From SHZI01 sp031409515 (GTDB taxonomy: Bacteria; Pseudomonadota; Gammaproteobacteria; Steroidobacterales; GCA-2729495): DNA of 64,000 nucleotides. This document shows, piece after piece, positions 17,130 through 25,401 of this stretch (within the stretch, counting starts at the first letter, position 1; every line of letters starts with the position of its first letter). The position numbers and the translations under genes were made by a program. The stretch spans positions 1 through 64,000 of the forward strand of contig JANNXJ010000001.1 in NCBI GenBank assembly GCA_031409515.1, read 5' to 3'. The notes beneath the pieces were generated by a model, which was not told where the DNA came from, searched no databases, and saw only the letters and a program-made list of their open reading frames with translations.

Positions 17130-18268
17130 GTCGAGCTCCTTCTGTAGGGCACGTGCTCTCGAGCGGAATCGATGTACTCATCGATATGGCTGCGCTCCCG
17201 ATCCAGATACTGGTCGATGGCCGCTGCAAACTGGGGATGCGAAAGCCAGTGCCCTGACCAGGTTTCGGTTGGCACAAACCCCCGACTGATCTTGTGTTCG
17301 CCCTGTGTGCCAGGCTCAAAGGACTGCAGGCCCTGCTCTATGCAGTACTCAATACCCTGGTAGTAGCAGGTCTCAAAGTGCAGGCTGTGGTACTCCCCCT
17401 CGCTGCCCCAGTAGCGTCCATAGAGCGTGTCTGCGCTCCGAAAGCAGAGGGCCGTTGCCACCGGCCTGCCACTCCGCATCGCCACAATGGCCAGCACGTT
17501 ATCCGGGAGCAGGGTGCTGATCCTCGTGAAGAAGGCTTCATTGAGGTACGGCTCCCGGCCTCGTCGCCAGAATGAACTCGCGTAGAGGGGCATCAGTTGC
17601 TGCCACAACCCCGCATCGATCTCAGCCCCACTGAGGCGAAGAAAGCTGATTCCTGCCTCGGCTACCCGCCGGCGCTCCCGCTTGGCCTTCTTGCGCTTCT
17701 CCGCAGTGAACTCGCCGAGGAAGGCATCGAAGTCCGCGTAGCCCCGGTTACGCCAGTGAAACTGGCAGTCCTTTCGCGAAAGAAATCCGGCCGTCGCCAG
17801 CAGGCCAGTTTCGGCGGTGGTGGGAAAAAGCACATGCACCGACGACGCACCAATTTTCCGGGCCAGCTCGGTTGACCCGGCCAGCAGGGCCGCAGCGACG
17901 AGCGCAGGGTCTTGTCCTGTTGCGGTCAGAAAGCGGGGGCTCGTGGCCGGGGTAAACGGAACCGCCGAGACGAGCTTCGGGAAGTAGTGGAGTCCGGCGC
18001 GCCGGTAGGCGTCCGCCCAGGCGAAGTCGAAGACGAACTCACCCTGGGAATTCGTCTTGCGATAGAGCGGCATAGCGCCAACCAGCTGGCCTGCGTCGTC
18101 CCGTAGCAGCAGATGGCAGGGATGCCAGCCAGTGCTGCCACCGACACAGCCGGTTTCTTCGAGGGCAAACAGGAACTCGTGGCGGAGAAAGGGGTATTCG
18201 CAGCCCGACAGTCTGTTCCAGTCGTCGGGGGCCACCCGCGCCAGGGACTGCGCAACTTCAAGCAACAA
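17126..18268 (-). CDS. COG3146/DUF482 GNAT-like (FemAB-related) protein
   Basis: A 380-residue protein of the COG3146/DUF482 family, two fused GNAT-like folds related to FemAB-type aminoacyltransferases. Recognisable pieces are YPFLRHEFLFALEETG, GWHPCHLLLRD, FDFAWADAYRRAG, YPKLV-type KLVSAVPFTPATSPR, and near the C-terminus FEPGTQGEHKISRGF. The substrate is unknown. It begins with TTG, an unusual start that is the only candidate upstream of the conserved region. Stop overlaps the aat start, so it sits between trxB and aat, the position where ate/bpt-type N-end-rule transferases are often found. Confidence 0.8.
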   Translation of the reverse strand: MLLEVAQSLARVAPDDWNRLSGCEYPFLRHEFLFALEETGCVGGSTGWHPCHLLLRDDAGQLVGAMPLYRKTNSQGEFVFDFAWADAYRRAGLHYFPKLVSAVPFTPATSPRFLTATGQDPALVAAALLAGSTELARKIGASSVHVLFPTTAETGLLATAGFLSRKDCQFHWRNRGYADFDAFLGEFTAEKRKKAKRERRRVAEAGISFLRLSGAEIDAGLWQQLMPLYASSFWRRGREPYLNEAFFTRISTLLPDNVLAIVAMRSGRPVATALCFRSADTLYGRYWGSEGEYHSLHFETCYYQGIEYCIEQGLQSFEPGTQGEHKISRGFVPTETWSGHWLSHPQFAAAIDQYLDRERSHIDEYIDSAREHVPYRRSST

Positions 18269-18289
18269 GGGAGCGGATCGTCTGGGTCA

Positions 18290-19249
18290 TCAACCGGACA
18301 GGCTATCCAGGAATTTCTCGGCATCCAGGGCCGCCATGCAGCCAGAGCCCGCAGAGGTGATGGCCTGCCGGTAGACGCTGTCAGCCACATCGCCGGCGGC
18401 GAATATGCCGGGGATGCTGGTCGCCGTTGCTCCCCCGGCGAGACCTGTCCGCACGACGATGTAGCCCTTGTTGAGTTCCAGCTGGTCCCTGAAGAGCGCG
18501 GTGTTCGGATCATGTCCGATCGCTATGAACACGCCTGTCACGTCGATGTCCTGGAGAGGGCCGTTGCCGGTAGTTGGCTTCAATCGCACTCCGGTAACGC
18601 CACTCTCGTTCCCAAGGACCGAGTCCACCGCATGATTCCACAGCAATGTCACGTTCCCGCCGTCCCGGGTCCGGGAGAGCAGCTTGTCCTGGAGCATCTT
18701 CTCTGCCCGCAGTCCTGACCGGCGGTGAATCAGTGTGACGTGGGATGCCAGGTTTGACAGGTACAGCGCTTCCTCGACCGCAGTATTGCCCCCACCCACG
18801 ACGGCGACCCGCTGGCCGCGATAGAAGAATCCATCGCAGGTGGCGCAGGCTGAGACCCCCTTGCCGCGGAAACCCTGTTCCGAGGGCAGGCCCAGGTAGC
18901 GCGCCGAAGCCCCGGTGGCAATGATGAGGGCGTCACAGGTGTAGCTGCCGGATCCGCCGCGCAGCTGAAACGGGCGGCCGCGCAGCTCAACGCCTTCGAT
19001 CTGGTCCAGTACTCCGGTGACACCGAGGCGCTCCCCGTGGGCGCGCAGCTGGTTCATCAGTTCCGGTCCCTGCAGACCGTGGGGACCCCCGGGCCAGTTG
19101 TCCACGTCCGTCGTGGTCATCAACTGGCCGCCTTGTTCCAGGCCGGTTATCAGGAGAGGCTTGAGATTGGCCCGGGCGGCGTAAACGGCAGCACTGTAGC
19201 CGGCGGGTCCGGATCCCAGGATGATCAGTCGGGCATGGGTGGCGGTCAT
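18290..19249 (-). CDS. trxB: Thioredoxin reductase
   Basis: A 319-residue flavoenzyme. FAD-binding GSGPAGYSAAVYAARA near residues 12-27, the redox-active Cys135-Ala-Thr-Cys138, the NADPH-binding VVGGGNTAVEEALYLS, and C-terminal FAAGDVADSVYRQAITSAGSG are all intact. It reduces thioredoxin with NADPH. It is divergent from ftsK, with the shared regulatory gap at 19250-19373. Confidence 0.97.
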   Translation of the reverse strand: MTATHARLIILGSGPAGYSAAVYAARANLKPLLITGLEQGGQLMTTTDVDNWPGGPHGLQGPELMNQLRAHGERLGVTGVLDQIEGVELRGRPFQLRGGSGSYTCDALIIATGASARYLGLPSEQGFRGKGVSACATCDGFFYRGQRVAVVGGGNTAVEEALYLSNLASHVTLIHRRSGLRAEKMLQDKLLSRTRDGGNVTLLWNHAVDSVLGNESGVTGVRLKPTTGNGPLQDIDVTGVFIAIGHDPNTALFRDQLELNKGYIVVRTGLAGGATATSIPGIFAAGDVADSVYRQAITSAGSGCMAALDAEKFLDSLSG

Positions 19250-19373
19250 GGTCCCAGTTTAGGCGATGGCCGACGCTTGCGTCCAAACCATGTACTGCTA
19301 TGATTCAAGCCGTTATCTGCTTGACGGGCAGGCAGTTAACCAGTGTTGTTGCTGCGTCTTCTCAGGGAATAGA

Positions 19374-21689
19374 GTGGCCAGAGCCATAGGCATAGAAAGT
19401 CGCGGCCTTGCCGCGCCGCTTACCCATGCCGTGCGCGAAGCGGCGCTGTGGGTGCTGGGGGCGATCTCCCTGATCATGCTGGTCGCTCTGCTGACCTACA
19501 GTCCGCAGGACCCCGGCTTCAGTCACACCGGCAACGGGACACCCCTGCGCAACCTGATCGGCGGCATCGGCGCCTGGTATGCCGACGTTGCCTTCAGTCT
19601 GTTTGGCGGTCCCGCGTTGCTCTTTCCAGCCATGACGCTGCTGGTGGGCTGGATCTTCTTCGCCGCGCGCTTAAGTCCCGGGCCCGTTGACCGGCAGGTT
19701 CTCATCACCCGGCTGTCAGGCTTTGCGCTGACTCTGGCCACCAGCTGCGCACTGGCCACGCTGCATTTTGGCCCCCATGGCCTCCCCCAGACTGCCGGTG
19801 GCGCCTTTGGTGAACTTCTGGGCAACGGTCTCGCTGGGGGGCTCGGGCTGCTCGGTGCAACCTTGCTCCTCCTGGCGTCCTGGCTCGCGGGCGTCTCCCT
19901 GTTCACGGGCCTCTCCTGGCTGGCCGTCATGGACCGGGTAGGGCACTACGTTCTCGATGGTGCGGACCGGGCCCGGACCCTGTTCTCCGAGTTCCAGTCC
20001 CGCACAGCAGGCCGGCGCGTCCAGGAAGAGCGGCAGGAGGTCGTCCGGAAGGAGCGCAAGAAGGTCGAGAAGAAGGCGCCGCCGCAGATCTACCCCGTAC
20101 TTGCCGCGCCGGAGCCCAGCCAGAGGGTCGAGAAGGAGCGGCAGGTCCAGTTGTTCAATGGTCCGGTTCTGCCCGGTGAGTTGCCACCCCTGTCGCTGCT
20201 GGACGATCCGCCGGAGCGCCCTCCGGGATATTCCAAGGAATCGCTGGAAGCCATATCCCGCCTCGTCGAGCTCAAGCTGCGGGATTTCGGCGTCGAGGTT
20301 GAAGTGGTGGCGGTGCAGCCTGGCCCCATCGTTACGCGCTTCGAACTGGCCCCGGCGCCGGGCGTCAAAGTGAGTCAGATCAGCAACCTCTCGAAGGACC
20401 TCGCCCGTTCGCTGTCCGCCATCAGTGTGCGGGTCGTTGAAGTGATTCCAGGCAAGCCTACTGTGGGTCTCGAGATTCCGAATGAAACCCGGGAGATGGT
20501 GACCCTCGGGGAGATTCTTCGCTCCAATGCCTATGAGGAAATGCCCTCACCCCTGACGCTGGCCCTGGGCAAGGACATCGGCGGCAAGTCCGTAGTGGCG
20601 GATCTCCAGCGCATGCCGCATCTCATGATTGCCGGCACTACCGGTTCTGGTAAGTCGGTTGGCATCAACGCCATGGTTCTCAGCCTGCTGTTCAAGGCGA
20701 CCGCTGAAGACGTGCGGATGATCATGATCGATCCGAAGATGCTTGAGCTATCGGTCTACGAGGGCATCCCGCACCTCCTCGCACCCGTCGTGACCGACAT
20801 GAAGGAGTCCGCCAACGCATTGCGGTGGTGCGTAGCGGAAATGGAGCGTCGCTACCGTCTCATGGCCGCGCTGGGCGTCCGCAATCTCAGCGGCTTTAAT
20901 CGCAAGGTCAAGATTGCCCTCGACAAGGGCGAGCCCATTCCTGATCCGCTGGTAGGTACGGAGTACGCGCCGAAGCCCAGGGTGGACGGCTCCGTGCCCA
21001 CCCTGACGACGCTGCCGCACATCGTGGTGATCATCGATGAGCTGGCTGACATGATGATGATTGTCGGCAAGAAGGTCGAAGAGCTGATCACCCGGCTCGC
21101 GCAGAAGGCGAGGGCCTCGGGAATCCACCTGATTATTGCTACCCAGCGGCCTTCCGTGGACGTCATCACCGGGCTGATCAAGGCCAATATCCCCACCCGC
21201 ATTGCGTTTCAGGTGTCCGCGAAGGTCGACTCCCGCACGATCCTCGACCAGAGTGGTGCTGAAAGCCTCCTGGGTCACGGCGACATGCTGTTCTTGCCGC
21301 CGGGGACCAGCATGCCACTGCGCGTCCACGGTGCGTTTGTCTCCGACCAGGAAGTCCATCGCGTTGTGGCTCATCTCAAGGGGAGCGGCCCGCCGGTGTA
21401 TCTCGACGAGATCACCGAGGGGCCGGCGCTTGGCTTTCCGGGGATGCCGGGCGAAACACCCCAGGGCGGTGAGGCTGATGGTGAGGAGGACGCCCTCTAC
21501 GACCAGGCGGTCAAGATCGTCTGCGAAACCCGGCGGGCCTCAGTGTCCGGCATCCAGCGTCGCCTAAAGATCGGCTACAACCGTGCCGCCCGGCTCGTCG
21601 AGAGCATGGAGGCAGCCGGACTGGTAGGCCAACTCCAGTCCAATGGCTTCCGGGAAGTCCTCGCCCCGCCGCCGCCCGAAAACGACTGA
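19374..21689 (+). CDS. ftsK: DNA translocase FtsK
   Basis: A 771-residue FtsK. Four predicted membrane segments occupy about residues 25-185, followed by a short charged linker (QEERQEVVRKERKKVEKK) and the RecA-like motor with Walker A GTTGSGKSVGINAM near 420 and RPSVDVITGLIKANIPTRI. The C-terminal gamma winged-helix domain reads KIVCETRRASVSGIQRRL. The GTG start at 19374 is chosen because AGGGA precedes it and the upstream codons are Cys-rich and atypical. It moves DNA through the closing septum and activates XerCD. The linker is short compared with the E. coli protein. Confidence 0.96.
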   Translation: MARAIGIESRGLAAPLTHAVREAALWVLGAISLIMLVALLTYSPQDPGFSHTGNGTPLRNLIGGIGAWYADVAFSLFGGPALLFPAMTLLVGWIFFAARLSPGPVDRQVLITRLSGFALTLATSCALATLHFGPHGLPQTAGGAFGELLGNGLAGGLGLLGATLLLLASWLAGVSLFTGLSWLAVMDRVGHYVLDGADRARTLFSEFQSRTAGRRVQEERQEVVRKERKKVEKKAPPQIYPVLAAPEPSQRVEKERQVQLFNGPVLPGELPPLSLLDDPPERPPGYSKESLEAISRLVELKLRDFGVEVEVVAVQPGPIVTRFELAPAPGVKVSQISNLSKDLARSLSAISVRVVEVIPGKPTVGLEIPNETREMVTLGEILRSNAYEEMPSPLTLALGKDIGGKSVVADLQRMPHLMIAGTTGSGKSVGINAMVLSLLFKATAEDVRMIMIDPKMLELSVYEGIPHLLAPVVTDMKESANALRWCVAEMERRYRLMAALGVRNLSGFNRKVKIALDKGEPIPDPLVGTEYAPKPRVDGSVPTLTTLPHIVVIIDELADMMMIVGKKVEELITRLAQKARASGIHLIIATQRPSVDVITGLIKANIPTRIAFQVSAKVDSRTILDQSGAESLLGHGDMLFLPPGTSMPLRVHGAFVSDQEVHRVVAHLKGSGPPVYLDEITEGPALGFPGMPGETPQGGEADGEEDALYDQAVKIVCETRRASVSGIQRRLKIGYNRAARLVESMEAAGLVGQLQSNGFREVLAPPPPEND

Positions 21690-21705
21690 GTCCATTCTTC
21701 CGTTC

Positions 21706-22344
21706 ATGGCTCGCTCGTTGCGCCTCTTTGTCGTTCTTCTAGCGCTGACCGCTACCGGGGCGTCAGCGGCGGGTCCCGAGACCGGTGTGGTGCGGCTGCG
21801 CGCTTTCCTGGCAAATGTTCAGGTACTGGAAGCCAGGTTCCGGCAGCAGGTCATCGACTCGCGCCAGCAGGTCCTTGAAGACGCGTCTGGCTCCGTCGTC
21901 ATGCAGAGGCCCGGCCGCTTCCGCTGGAACTACGAGAAGCCGTTCGAACGGGTGATCGTCGCGGACGGGGAGAGGGTCTGGCTCTATGAGGCCGATCTGC
22001 AACAGGTCACCATTCGGCGCCTGACGGCTGGGATTGGCGATACGCCCGCTGCCCTTCTGACGGGCAAGGAATCCGTCCTGGAGCGCTTCACGGTTGAGAA
22101 GTCCTGGATGGAAGAGGGTCTGGCGCTGGTGCGTCTGGTGCCCCGGGCGGCCGACGCGGACTTTGCGGGCGTCACGCTGGGCTTTGACGGCGCCGAATTG
22201 CGACGTCTCCTCCTCGACGACCGCCTGGGTCAGCAGACCCGCATTGATCTCACGGAAGTCCGGACCAATCCGGGCGTGTCCCCAGAGGTGTTCCGCTTCC
22301 AGATACCAGCTGGGGCTGACGTGATCGACGACAGCGAGCTCTGA
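21706..22344 (+). CDS. lolA: Outer membrane lipoprotein carrier protein LolA
   Basis: A 212-residue periplasmic protein. A signal peptide (SLRLFVVLLALTATGASA) precedes the LolA fold, with FRQQVIDSRQQVLEDASGSV, MQRPGRFRWNYEKPFERVIVADGERVW and LLLDDRLGQQTRIDL. It carries lipoproteins from LolCDE to LolB. The start at 21706 matches the signal peptide; the gene lies 16 bases after ftsK, the usual ftsK-lolA-rarA order. Confidence 0.95.
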   Translation: MARSLRLFVVLLALTATGASAAGPETGVVRLRAFLANVQVLEARFRQQVIDSRQQVLEDASGSVVMQRPGRFRWNYEKPFERVIVADGERVWLYEADLQQVTIRRLTAGIGDTPAALLTGKESVLERFTVEKSWMEEGLALVRLVPRAADADFAGVTLGFDGAELRRLLLDDRLGQQTRIDLTEVRTNPGVSPEVFRFQIPAGADVIDDSEL

Positions 22345-22351
22345 GTTCGGG

Positions 22352-22738
22352 ATGCAGGCACTGCGGTATGGCCGGGCGTGGCTGTTTGCTGGAGCAGTAC
22401 TTCTGGTTATTGGCCTTCTGTCAGCGCTGTCCCCGGTGCAGTCGCTGGTCCCCGTGAGCATGAATGACAAGGTCGTGCATGCCCTGGGTTTCCTGTTCTT
22501 CATGCTCTGGTTTGGCGGCGTCTTCCAGGTCCGGTTTGCACCGTTCCTGGTTGTGGGTCTGGCGTCCTACGGTATTCTCATTGAGGTACTGCAGAGCTTC
22601 ACCCCAACGCGCCAGGCGGAATTCCTGGACGTCGTCGCGGACCTCGCCGGGATACTGGTTGGCTGGGCGCTGAGCAGGGCTGGCTTCTCCCGCTGGTGTG
22701 CAACACTGGAGTCATGGCTCGTCCCCCAAAAGTCCTGA
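22352..22738 (+). CDS. VanZ-like family small membrane protein
   Basis: A 128-residue protein with about four predicted membrane segments. It carries the VanZ-like pattern: NDKVVHALGFLFFMLWFG, then VGLASYGILIEVLQSFTPTRQAEFLDVVADLAGILVGW, which matches the family's E-x-LQ and D-x-xAN/D-x-xG motifs. The molecular function of chromosomal VanZ-like proteins is not settled. Its 3' end overlaps rarA by 25 bases, so translation may be coupled. Confidence 0.8.
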   Translation: MQALRYGRAWLFAGAVLLVIGLLSALSPVQSLVPVSMNDKVVHALGFLFFMLWFGGVFQVRFAPFLVVGLASYGILIEVLQSFTPTRQAEFLDVVADLAGILVGWALSRAGFSRWCATLESWLVPQKS

Positions 22739-24066
22739 GCGAACTGCCCCCTGGCGCAGAAGCAGCGCAGCCCGCCTGGCGCCCGCTGGCGGACCGGATG
22801 CGCCCAACGACTCTCAGCGAGGTGGCAGGCCAGGGACATCTTCTGGCGTCCGGCCAACCGCTCCTCCGGCTGCTGAAGGGTGAGCTGCATTCGGCCATTC
22901 TCTGGGGTCCTCCGGGATCCGGGAAGACGACGCTGGCGCGACTCCTCGCTGCCACGGTCGGTGCGCACTTCGTGGCCCTTTCGGCAGTCCTGGCCGGGGT
23001 CAAGGAAGTGCGGGAAGCAGTCGCCTATGCCCAGGCCAACCCGGAACAGCCGACGCTCTTGTTCCTGGACGAGGTCCACCGCTTCAACAAGGCCCAGCAG
23101 GACGCGTTCCTGCCCTACGTTGAGGATGGGACGCTGATCTTTGTGGGTGCGACCACGGAGAATCCGGCCTTCGCGCTGAACAACGCCCTGCTGTCCAGGG
23201 CGCGAGTGTATGTGCTGAAGTCCCTGGCTGATTCTGAGCTGGTGGCTATTCTGTCTGCTGCCCTGACGGATCCGGTGCGTGGCCTCGGTGCCCGACCGCT
23301 CCTGGCCGGGCATGCGGAACTGCTGGATCTGGCCAGAGGCGCGGATGGCGATGCGCGGCGGGCACTGAACCTGCTCGAGGTCGCCGCAGGACTGGTGGGT
23401 GACGAGGCCACTCTGACGCCCGCCATCGTTGCCACCGTGCTTACCGGGAGTTATCGCCGCTTCGACTCCCAGGGTGATGTGTTCTACGAGCAGATCTCCG
23501 CACTGCACAAGTCCGTGCGCGGTTCTGATCCCGACGCTGCCCTGTACTGGCTCGCGCGCATGCTGGATGGCGGCTGCGACCCGGCCTACGTGGCCCGGCG
23601 GATCGTCCGCATGGCCTCGGAGGACATTGGCAATGCGGACCCCCGCGCGCTGACCCTCGCGCTCGAAGCCTGGCAGGCGTGGGAGCGTCTGGGCACACCG
23701 GAGGGGGAGTTGGCGCTGGCCCAGGCCGTGGTGTTTATGGCCTGTGCGGCCAAGAGCAATGCGACTTACCTGGCCTGGCAGGCGGCCCAGGCCGATGTGC
23801 AGGCCCACGGCACCTTGCCTGTTCCGGCACCACTGCGCCCTGCCTCTACGGGCCTGGCACGCAGCCTCGGCCATGGCGCGGGCTATCGCTACGCCCACGA
23901 CGAGCCCGATGCCTTTGCGGCGGGGGCCAGCTACTTTCCCGCTGAACTGGGGCAGCGGACGTATTACGAGCCGGTACCCCGGGGCCTCGAACAGCGGATT
24001 GCCGACAAGCTCGCAGACTTCCGGGCCCGCAATCAGTCTGCCCGGCAGACGAAGCCGCCGGTGTAA
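22714..24066 (+). CDS. rarA: Replication-associated recombination ATPase RarA (MgsA)
   Basis: A 450-residue AAA+ protein with RPLADRMRPTTLSEVAGQGHLL at the N-terminus, Walker A GPPGSGKTTLARL near residue 65, Walker B LFLDEVHRFNKAQQDAFLP, and the C-terminal tetramerisation region with PVPAPLRPAST and YRYAHDEPDAFAAG. It acts at stalled replication forks. The ATG at 22714 gives the usual N-terminus; it overlaps the VanZ-like gene. Confidence 0.96.
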   Translation: MARPPKVLSELPPGAEAAQPAWRPLADRMRPTTLSEVAGQGHLLASGQPLLRLLKGELHSAILWGPPGSGKTTLARLLAATVGAHFVALSAVLAGVKEVREAVAYAQANPEQPTLLFLDEVHRFNKAQQDAFLPYVEDGTLIFVGATTENPAFALNNALLSRARVYVLKSLADSELVAILSAALTDPVRGLGARPLLAGHAELLDLARGADGDARRALNLLEVAAGLVGDEATLTPAIVATVLTGSYRRFDSQGDVFYEQISALHKSVRGSDPDAALYWLARMLDGGCDPAYVARRIVRMASEDIGNADPRALTLALEAWQAWERLGTPEGELALAQAVVFMACAAKSNATYLAWQAAQADVQAHGTLPVPAPLRPASTGLARSLGHGAGYRYAHDEPDAFAAGASYFPAELGQRTYYEPVPRGLEQRIADKLADFRARNQSARQTKPPV

Positions 24067-24108
24067 ACTGCGGCGCATTCGGCTTGCCCGCATTTCCGGA
24101 ACCAGACC

Positions 24109-25401
24109 ATGCTTGATCCCCGACTGCTCCGCGCTGATCTCGACGGCGTGCGGGCCAATCTCGCACGTCGGGGCTTTGTCCTCGACACAGCGGGCTTCCA
24201 GGTTCTGGAAGACCGTCGCAAGGGCGTCCAGGTCCGGGTCGAGGAGTTGCGTGGTGAGCGCAATGCCCGCTCCCGGGAGATCGGCAAGCAGAAGGCTGTG
24301 GGCGAGGACACCGCGGCCCTGATGGCGGCCGTCAAGCTGATCGGCGATGAGCAGACCGACCTGGAAGCGCAGATGGTCACCCTGCAGAACGTCTTGCAGG
24401 ATATCCAGCTGGGTCTTCCCAACCTGCTCCAGGACGATATCCCGGAGGGCCGCGACGAAGCAGCGAATGTCGAAGTCCGCCGCTGGGGAGCCCCGCGCCA
24501 GTTCGGCTTCACGCCACGGGACCACGTGGATCTGGGGAGTGGGAGTGGCCTGCTGGATATCGATGCCGCCGGCAAGATCGCGGGCGCCCGCTTTACTGTG
24601 CTCCGGGGCTCCCTGGCCCGGCTGCACCGCGCCCTGATCCAGTTCATGCTCGACCTGCATGTGGGTGAGCACGGCTACACGGAGGTCTATGTTCCGTATC
24701 TGGTGAACAGGGACAGCCTGCGGGGCACGGGGCAGTTGCCCAAGTTTGCAGCGGACCTGTTTGGTGTGGGCGGTGAGTCTGACCTGCTCCTGATTCCGAC
24801 GGCTGAGGTGCCGGTCACCAATCTGGTCCGCGACTGCATTCTTGAAGCCACCGCGCTGCCGACCCGCTACGTCGCCCATACACCCTGTTTCCGCTCAGAG
24901 GCGGGTTCCTACGGCAAGGACACCCGGGGCATGCTGCGTCAGCATCAGTTCGAGAAGGTGGAACTCGTCCATATCGTTCGTCCGGAAGACTCGGTTGCTG
25001 CCCTGGAAGCCCTCACTGGCCATGCGGAAGCGGTGCTGCAGAAGCTGGGCCTGCCCTATCGCGTGATGGCCCTGTGTGCCGGTGACGTTGGGTTTGCCGC
25101 CGCGAAGACCTATGACCTGGAGGTCTGGCTGCCAGGCCAGCAGCGCTTCCGCGAGATTTCATCCTGCAGCAATTGCACGGACTTCCAGGCGCGCCGCATG
25201 GTTGCCCGCTGGCGGAATCCAGCGACGGGCAAGCCGGAGCTCGTGCACACACTGAATGGCTCTGGCGTGGCCGCCGGACGAGCGCTGATTGCGGTGATGG
25301 AGAATTACCAGAACGCCGATGGCACGATTACCGTGCCAGCCGCGCTGGAGTCTTACATGGGCGGGGTCAAGAGCCTGCCGGCAGGTCCTGCAGCCGGATG
25401 A
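24109..25401 (+). CDS. serS: Seryl-tRNA synthetase
   Basis: A 430-residue class II synthetase. The N-terminal MLDPRLLRADLDGVRANLARRG leads into the long antiparallel coiled-coil arm (about 30-105) that contacts the tRNA variable arm. Class II motif 2 (TPCFRSEAGSYGKDTRG) and motif 3 (NGSGVAAGRALIAVMENYQ) are intact. It charges tRNA-Ser, one of which is encoded 5 kb downstream (30092). The stop overlaps the start of the prolyl oligopeptidase gene. Confidence 0.97.
   Translation: MLDPRLLRADLDGVRANLARRGFVLDTAGFQVLEDRRKGVQVRVEELRGERNARSREIGKQKAVGEDTAALMAAVKLIGDEQTDLEAQMVTLQNVLQDIQLGLPNLLQDDIPEGRDEAANVEVRRWGAPRQFGFTPRDHVDLGSGSGLLDIDAAGKIAGARFTVLRGSLARLHRALIQFMLDLHVGEHGYTEVYVPYLVNRDSLRGTGQLPKFAADLFGVGGESDLLLIPTAEVPVTNLVRDCILEATALPTRYVAHTPCFRSEAGSYGKDTRGMLRQHQFEKVELVHIVRPEDSVAALEALTGHAEAVLQKLGLPYRVMALCAGDVGFAAAKTYDLEVWLPGQQRFREISSCSNCTDFQARRMVARWRNPATGKPELVHTLNGSGVAAGRALIAVMENYQNADGTITVPAALESYMGGVKSLPAGPAAG

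Noticed and set aside
22567..24879. A 770-codon open frame on the reverse strand across rarA and serS
   Set aside because: It lies opposite two certain genes in high-GC DNA, its translation has no domain features, and antisense frames of this kind are expected from codon bias.
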